64,000 bases of DNA from Dubosiella muris (lineage in GTDB: Bacteria > Bacillota_I > Bacilli_A > Erysipelotrichales > Erysipelotrichaceae). The notes beneath the pieces are model-generated. The model saw only the letters and a list, made by a program, of their open reading frames with translations, made no database searches and was not told where the DNA came from. A program made the translations under genes and the position numbers. The stretch spans positions 1 to 64,000 of the forward strand of contig NZ_SRYG01000012.1 of the NCBI RefSeq assembly GCF_004793885.1, written 5' to 3'. Positions 60,975 through 64,000 of this stretch are shown here, in pieces. Positions within the stretch are counted from its first letter, which is position 1. The number at the start of each line of letters is the position of its first letter.

Positions 60975-61682
60975 ATGAAAAAATTGTTCCGTTCGATTTT
61001 TGTTTTTCTTTTGGTCGCGCTAGTCGCCATCGTCGCGATCGTGGGAACCGCCGGCTATCGGCGTTATAAAGATTTGACCGCCCAAACGCCGGTACAGGCG
61101 ATGGTGGCGCAAATCGAAGCCTCGCCGGATTTCGTTCCGTACGAGCAGCTTCCCGCCACCTTGATCAACGCGACTGTATCCGTCGAGGACCGGCGGTTTT
61201 TCGAACATGGCGGCGTTGACTACATCGGAATCGTCCGCGCGCTGCTGTCCCAGGTTTTTCCAGACGTGTTTGTGCAAAGCGGCGGGTCGACCATCACCCA
61301 GCAAACCGTCAAAAACATGTACGGCATGTTCACGTCCAGCGTGACGCGGAAAGTGGCGGAAATCTTTTTAGCCAAAGATTTGGAACGCGACTGCACAAAA
61401 GAGCAGATTTTGGCTTTGTACGTCAATATTATTAATTATGGCGATGGATATACGGGAATCAAAGAGGCGGCGAACGGCTATTTCTGGAAAGAGCCGGCCG
61501 CGCTGAGCGAGGCGCAATGCACTTTGCTGGCGGGCATTCCGCAGTCGCCGGCCAACTTTCAGCTAAGCGACCATTACGACGCGGCCAAACGCCGGCAGCG
61601 CGTCGTGCTGGACACGATGGTCGACAACGGCTATTTGAGCGAGGCGCAAGCCGACGCCTTGTATGAAACACCCGTCTTTTAG
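60975..61682 (+). CDS. mtgA: Monofunctional peptidoglycan glycosyltransferase (GT51)
   Basis: Polymerises lipid II into glycan strands at the outer face of the membrane. One N-terminal membrane anchor (about 5-27) and a GT51 domain with catalytic Glu in SVEDRRFFEHGGVD (about 75), GGSTITQQTVKN (about 106), and KDLERDCTKEQILALYVN (second Glu region). No transpeptidase domain follows, so the 235-residue protein is monofunctional. Its spaced ribosome site contains a hairpin. It follows the two-component genes by 80 bases. Confidence 0.92.
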   Translation: MKKLFRSIFVFLLVALVAIVAIVGTAGYRRYKDLTAQTPVQAMVAQIEASPDFVPYEQLPATLINATVSVEDRRFFEHGGVDYIGIVRALLSQVFPDVFVQSGGSTITQQTVKNMYGMFTSSVTRKVAEIFLAKDLERDCTKEQILALYVNIINYGDGYTGIKEAANGYFWKEPAALSEAQCTLLAGIPQSPANFQLSDHYDAAKRRQRVVLDTMVDNGYLSEAQADALYETPVF

Positions 61683-61697
61683 AAAGAAGGAAACGAA

Positions 61698-62186
61698 ATG
61701 CATATCAATACGAACGCGTGGATCGCGCCCGACGCCTGCGTGAAAGGCCACGTCGAAATTGAAAGCGGCGCGAGCGTGTGGTTTCAAACGGTCATTCGAA
61801 GCGAGCACGCCAACATCCGCATTGGAAAGAACACGAACATTCAGGACCGCTGCGTCCTTCATACCGACGCGCATTACGACACGATCGTGGAGGAAGGGTG
61901 CACGATTGGGCACGGGGCGATTTTGCATGGGTGCCATGTTCATAAAAACACGCTGATTGGCATGGGGGCGATCGTGCTCAACGGCGCGGACATTGGCAAA
62001 AACTCAATCGTGGGCGCCGGTTCGCTTGTGACCAGCGGAAAGCGCTTTGAGGAAGGAATGCTGATTATGGGCAGTCCGGCCCGGGCGGTGCGGCCGCTGA
62101 CCGAGGAGGAAATCGAGGCCAATCGCCAAAACGCCGCCGAATACGTGGCGCTGGCCGCCGAATACAAAGCCGGGAAATGGGCATGA
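61698..62186 (+). CDS. Gamma-carbonic-anhydrase-like hexapeptide-repeat protein
   Basis: 162 residues of left-handed beta-helix repeats. The metal His set is present: H near 55 (RCVLHTD), and GHGAILHGC (two His about 72-77), with the R-x-x-x-A-N-I-R-I-G and NIQDR pattern of gamma-class enzymes. Members bind zinc or iron; carbonic anhydrase activity is proven only for some, and many may be acyl transferase-like or unknown. The C-terminal helix (135-160) is typical. The stop overlaps the next gene as ATGA. Confidence 0.88.
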   Translation: MHINTNAWIAPDACVKGHVEIESGASVWFQTVIRSEHANIRIGKNTNIQDRCVLHTDAHYDTIVEEGCTIGHGAILHGCHVHKNTLIGMGAIVLNGADIGKNSIVGAGSLVTSGKRFEEGMLIMGSPARAVRPLTEEEIEANRQNAAEYVALAAEYKAGKWA

Positions 62187-62968
62187 AGCAACGAAGGTAC
62201 GCGGTCGACGTCCAAGGTCTTGCGCAGCCGATCCGGATTGCCCATGTGTCCGATTTGCACGAGCACGCGTATGAGGAGGTGCTCGCGGCGCTTGAAAAAG
62301 AAAAGCCGGACGTGATTTTATGCACGGGCGACATGCTGGAGCGGCACACCCGAAACGGCCAGCGCCGGCTGAAGCGTCGCAAAATCGAGAAACCGCATCA
62401 TATTTTATACTGGTTTATATCGAAAGAAGGGTTGCCGGATGGCGGAATGCGGTTCTTTCAGCGATGCGTCGCCATCGCGCCGACTTTTTATTCGCTTGGG
62501 AACCATGAAAAGTACATCCAGGAGGAAGACCGCGCCAGACTGCGGCAGTGGGGTGTGCGAATCGTAGACAACAGCGATTTGGAAATGGACTGGAAGGGAA
62601 GACCGATTCGAATTGGCGGTTTGAGCACGAAAGCCGACTGGAACTGGTGCGCCGCGTTTTCCAGAAAGCCGGGCGTAAAAATTCTCATGGTTCACCATCC
62701 GGAATATGTCGCCGGCCGGATCCTGTCGGATGCGGGAATTGGTCCGCTGGATCTTATTTTGTCCGGGCACGCCCACGGCGGGCAGTGTCGGCTGTTTGAC
62801 TGGGGCTTGTTCGCGCCCGGGCAGGGACTTTTTCCCCCCTACACGCGCGGCATGCGAAAAACCAACAAGGGACACTGGCTGATTAGCGCTGGTTTGTCCA
62901 ATACGGTCAAGCTGCCCCGGTTCAACAATCCGAAAGAGCTGTTGTTTGTGACGTTAATGCCAAAATAA
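62183..62968 (+). CDS. Calcineurin-like metallophosphoesterase
   Basis: 261 residues with the full metal set: VSDLHEH (D-x-H), CTGDML (GD), LGNHEKY (GNHE), MVHHPEY and LSGHAHGGQ (GHxH). Its closest named group is YaeI/YkuE-type phosphodiesterases, some of which act on lipid headgroups; no signal peptide is evident. The ATG at 62183 gives a 4-base overlap with the preceding gene; ATG 62177 is an alternative. A bidirectional terminator follows. Confidence 0.88.
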   Translation: MKQRRYAVDVQGLAQPIRIAHVSDLHEHAYEEVLAALEKEKPDVILCTGDMLERHTRNGQRRLKRRKIEKPHHILYWFISKEGLPDGGMRFFQRCVAIAPTFYSLGNHEKYIQEEDRARLRQWGVRIVDNSDLEMDWKGRPIRIGGLSTKADWNWCAAFSRKPGVKILMVHHPEYVAGRILSDAGIGPLDLILSGHAHGGQCRLFDWGLFAPGQGLFPPYTRGMRKTNKGHWLISAGLSNTVKLPRFNNPKELLFVTLMPK

Positions 62969-62993
62969 AAAAGATCTCGATGAGATCTTTTTT
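62969..62993. terminator. Bidirectional terminator
   Basis: Perfect 9-bp stem (62969-62977 with 62981-62989) with GAT loop, flanked by A and T runs; serves the phosphoesterase gene and the convergent gene ending at 63009. Confidence 0.9.
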
Positions 62994-63008
62994 TGCTTTA
63001 GATGTTTT

Positions 63009-64000
63009 CTATTTGCTGGCGAGCATATCCTGGATGTTCATCGTCAATACGCGGTCGATGTGATCGCTGCCTTCGTTCCGGTACGCGCTGGCCGCGGATT
63101 CGTACAACGTGAGCAGACCGCCGTTTCCATCCGGATAGATTTGCTCAAGCCGAGGCGGCAAGGTGATGATTTTTTGCGCGTTGGAGTTTAACAGCGAGGT
63201 TTCGCCCCGTTTGAACACGCTCAAGGTCGACTGCATGCTGGGACCGTCGCTGGCGGCCAGATAAATGAAGTGGTCGTCCATCGCGATGCCCTGGCAGTTG
63301 TCGCCGATGTTGTCGTAGCCATACGCTTTGGCGACGTGGCGGCGTGTCGTATCCAGCTTGCCGGAAGCCGGGTCGATATCGAAATCGTACACTTTTACAC
63401 TGCCTTCGTCTTTCGTGAAGTAGCCGCAGTACAGCTTCGAGTCGGCATACGTTAAAAACGAGTCGTCTTTCAACTGCGGCGTTTCGATGGAATAGTCGTA
63501 TTTCAGCGCTTTATGGTCGTGTTCGAAATCATAGTTGTCCATGTTGGCCAGCTTAATGAAGGAAACACTGCCTTTTTTTGTCTTTTCGTCTTTGGTGGCG
63601 ATCCACACGTTCCGGTTGAGCGTGTCGTAAGCGATACTGCCGGCATGCGGCCGGTTTTCGAGGACAATCGTTTTCAAATACTTGTGGTCGTCGCGGGAAA
63701 GGACGTATAAAACGGTGTTGTGCTCGTGCTTGTGGCAATAGGCGCTAATCAAAATATAGTCGTCCGCGATGGTGACACCCTGGGGCGTCATCTCGTCGCA
63801 CTCGGCGACTTTTCCGGTTTTGTCCAGCGTTTGCGTCTCGATCAAGCCGGGAATCACATACGTGCCCTGATCGGTCTGGCTCTGGTTGGCGTCAAATCCG
63901 GCGCGAATCACGGACGGATAGGCGGATAAGGCGTTTTTTTGCTCGTCGACGGTTTTATACAGCGTCGGTTCGGTGTTGGTACTCGTCTCTTCTGCCGCGC
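63009..64000 (-). CDS. Partial secreted beta-propeller-like protein, 5' end outside the window
   Basis: The reading frame stays open to the window edge, so at least 330 residues are seen and the N-terminus is missing. The edge-proximal part is Ser/Thr/Glu-rich (EETSTNTEPTLYKT), like a linker after a signal peptide or lipobox. The rest has repeated blades such as GVTIADDYILISAYC, GSIAYDTLNRNVWIAT and GIAMDDHFIYLAASDG, typical of a six- or seven-bladed propeller. Function unknown. The start candidate GTG at 63911 inside the frame is not needed and lacks support. Confidence 0.75.
   Translation of the reverse strand, partial: AAEETSTNTEPTLYKTVDEQKNALSAYPSVIRAGFDANQSQTDQGTYVIPGLIETQTLDKTGKVAECDEMTPQGVTIADDYILISAYCHKHEHNTVLYVLSRDDHKYLKTIVLENRPHAGSIAYDTLNRNVWIATKDEKTKKGSVSFIKLANMDNYDFEHDHKALKYDYSIETPQLKDDSFLTYADSKLYCGYFTKDEGSVKVYDFDIDPASGKLDTTRRHVAKAYGYDNIGDNCQGIAMDDHFIYLAASDGPSMQSTLSVFKRGETSLLNSNAQKIITLPPRLEQIYPDGNGGLLTLYESAASAYRNEGSDHIDRVLTMNIQDMLASK

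Noticed and set aside
1-64000. CRISPR arrays, insertion sequences, integrases other than XerC, toxin-antitoxin or phage genes
   Set aside because: None seen: no regularly spaced repeats, transposase motifs or phage-type gene runs. XerC is the housekeeping dimer-resolution recombinase.

Overview
The window is a dense stretch of bacterial core chromosome, roughly half G+C, using the standard code (TGA is a stop at trmFO, argB, cdsA and elsewhere). The gene content and order point to a Gram-positive Bacillota, most likely a member of the Erysipelotrichia or a close relative of the Bacilli/Mollicutes branch. This is an inference from trmFO-xerC-rpsB-tsf, pyrH-frr-uppS-cdsA-rseP, smc-ftsY-ylxM, rplU-prp-rpmA-obg, ruvAB, recJ-apt-relA, yceD-rpmF, plsY/parE-parC, YneF, RNase Y/RNase J, and an SMC of only about 977 residues, a length I associate with Mollicutes. 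No phage, insertion sequence, CRISPR array or defence island was seen.

Layout. 1-4.4 kb: trmFO-xerC, then rpsB-tsf behind a strong promoter. 4.4-12.6 kb: a T-box-controlled arginine operon, argG-H-C-J-B-D-F, inserted between tsf and pyrH, which are usually adjacent. 12.6-16.6 kb: pyrH-frr, uppS-cdsA-rseP. 16.7-18.2 kb: an XRE-type membrane regulator, a hemolysin III/TrhA protein and tRNA-Pro(CGG). 18.2-24.6 kb: smc-ftsY-ylxM-ackA-nrnA. 24.6-30.2 kb: dnaE, then L21 leader-rplU-prp-rpmA and obgE. 30.2-33.4 kb: a DUF1835-type protein, a divergent CRP/FNR-type regulator and yitT gene sharing a palindromic operator, and exoA. 33.5-39.8 kb: ruvAB, recJ-apt-relA. 39.8-47.5 kb: ydcF and tmcAL (minus), yceD-rpmF, rny, a 2[4Fe-4S] ferredoxin, miaB, an RNase J-family gene. 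47.5-56.2 kb: ftsK, a RidA-like gene, a ComK-like gene and plsY (minus), parE-parC. 56.2-64 kb: an EamA transporter, yneF, lgt, an orphan membrane protein, a two-component system, mtgA, a gamma-carbonic-anhydrase-like protein, a metallophosphoesterase, and a propeller-type protein cut by the window end.

No clearly new multi-gene system is present. The points most worth following up are regulatory: three genes (trhA, dnaE, tmcAL) whose ATG begins exactly six bases after a -10 hexamer with no ribosome binding site, suggesting leaderless mRNAs; a perfect 16-bp palindrome centred at -41.5 of the yitT promoter next to a CRP-family gene; a short ORF and hairpin in front of recJ; a hairpin between the Shine-Dalgarno and start of mtgA; and a small arginine-containing ORF between the T-box and argG. 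Among proteins, the RNase J homologue has lost several metal ligands, L32 has a shortened zinc knuckle, and a ComK-like gene overlaps its convergent neighbour.
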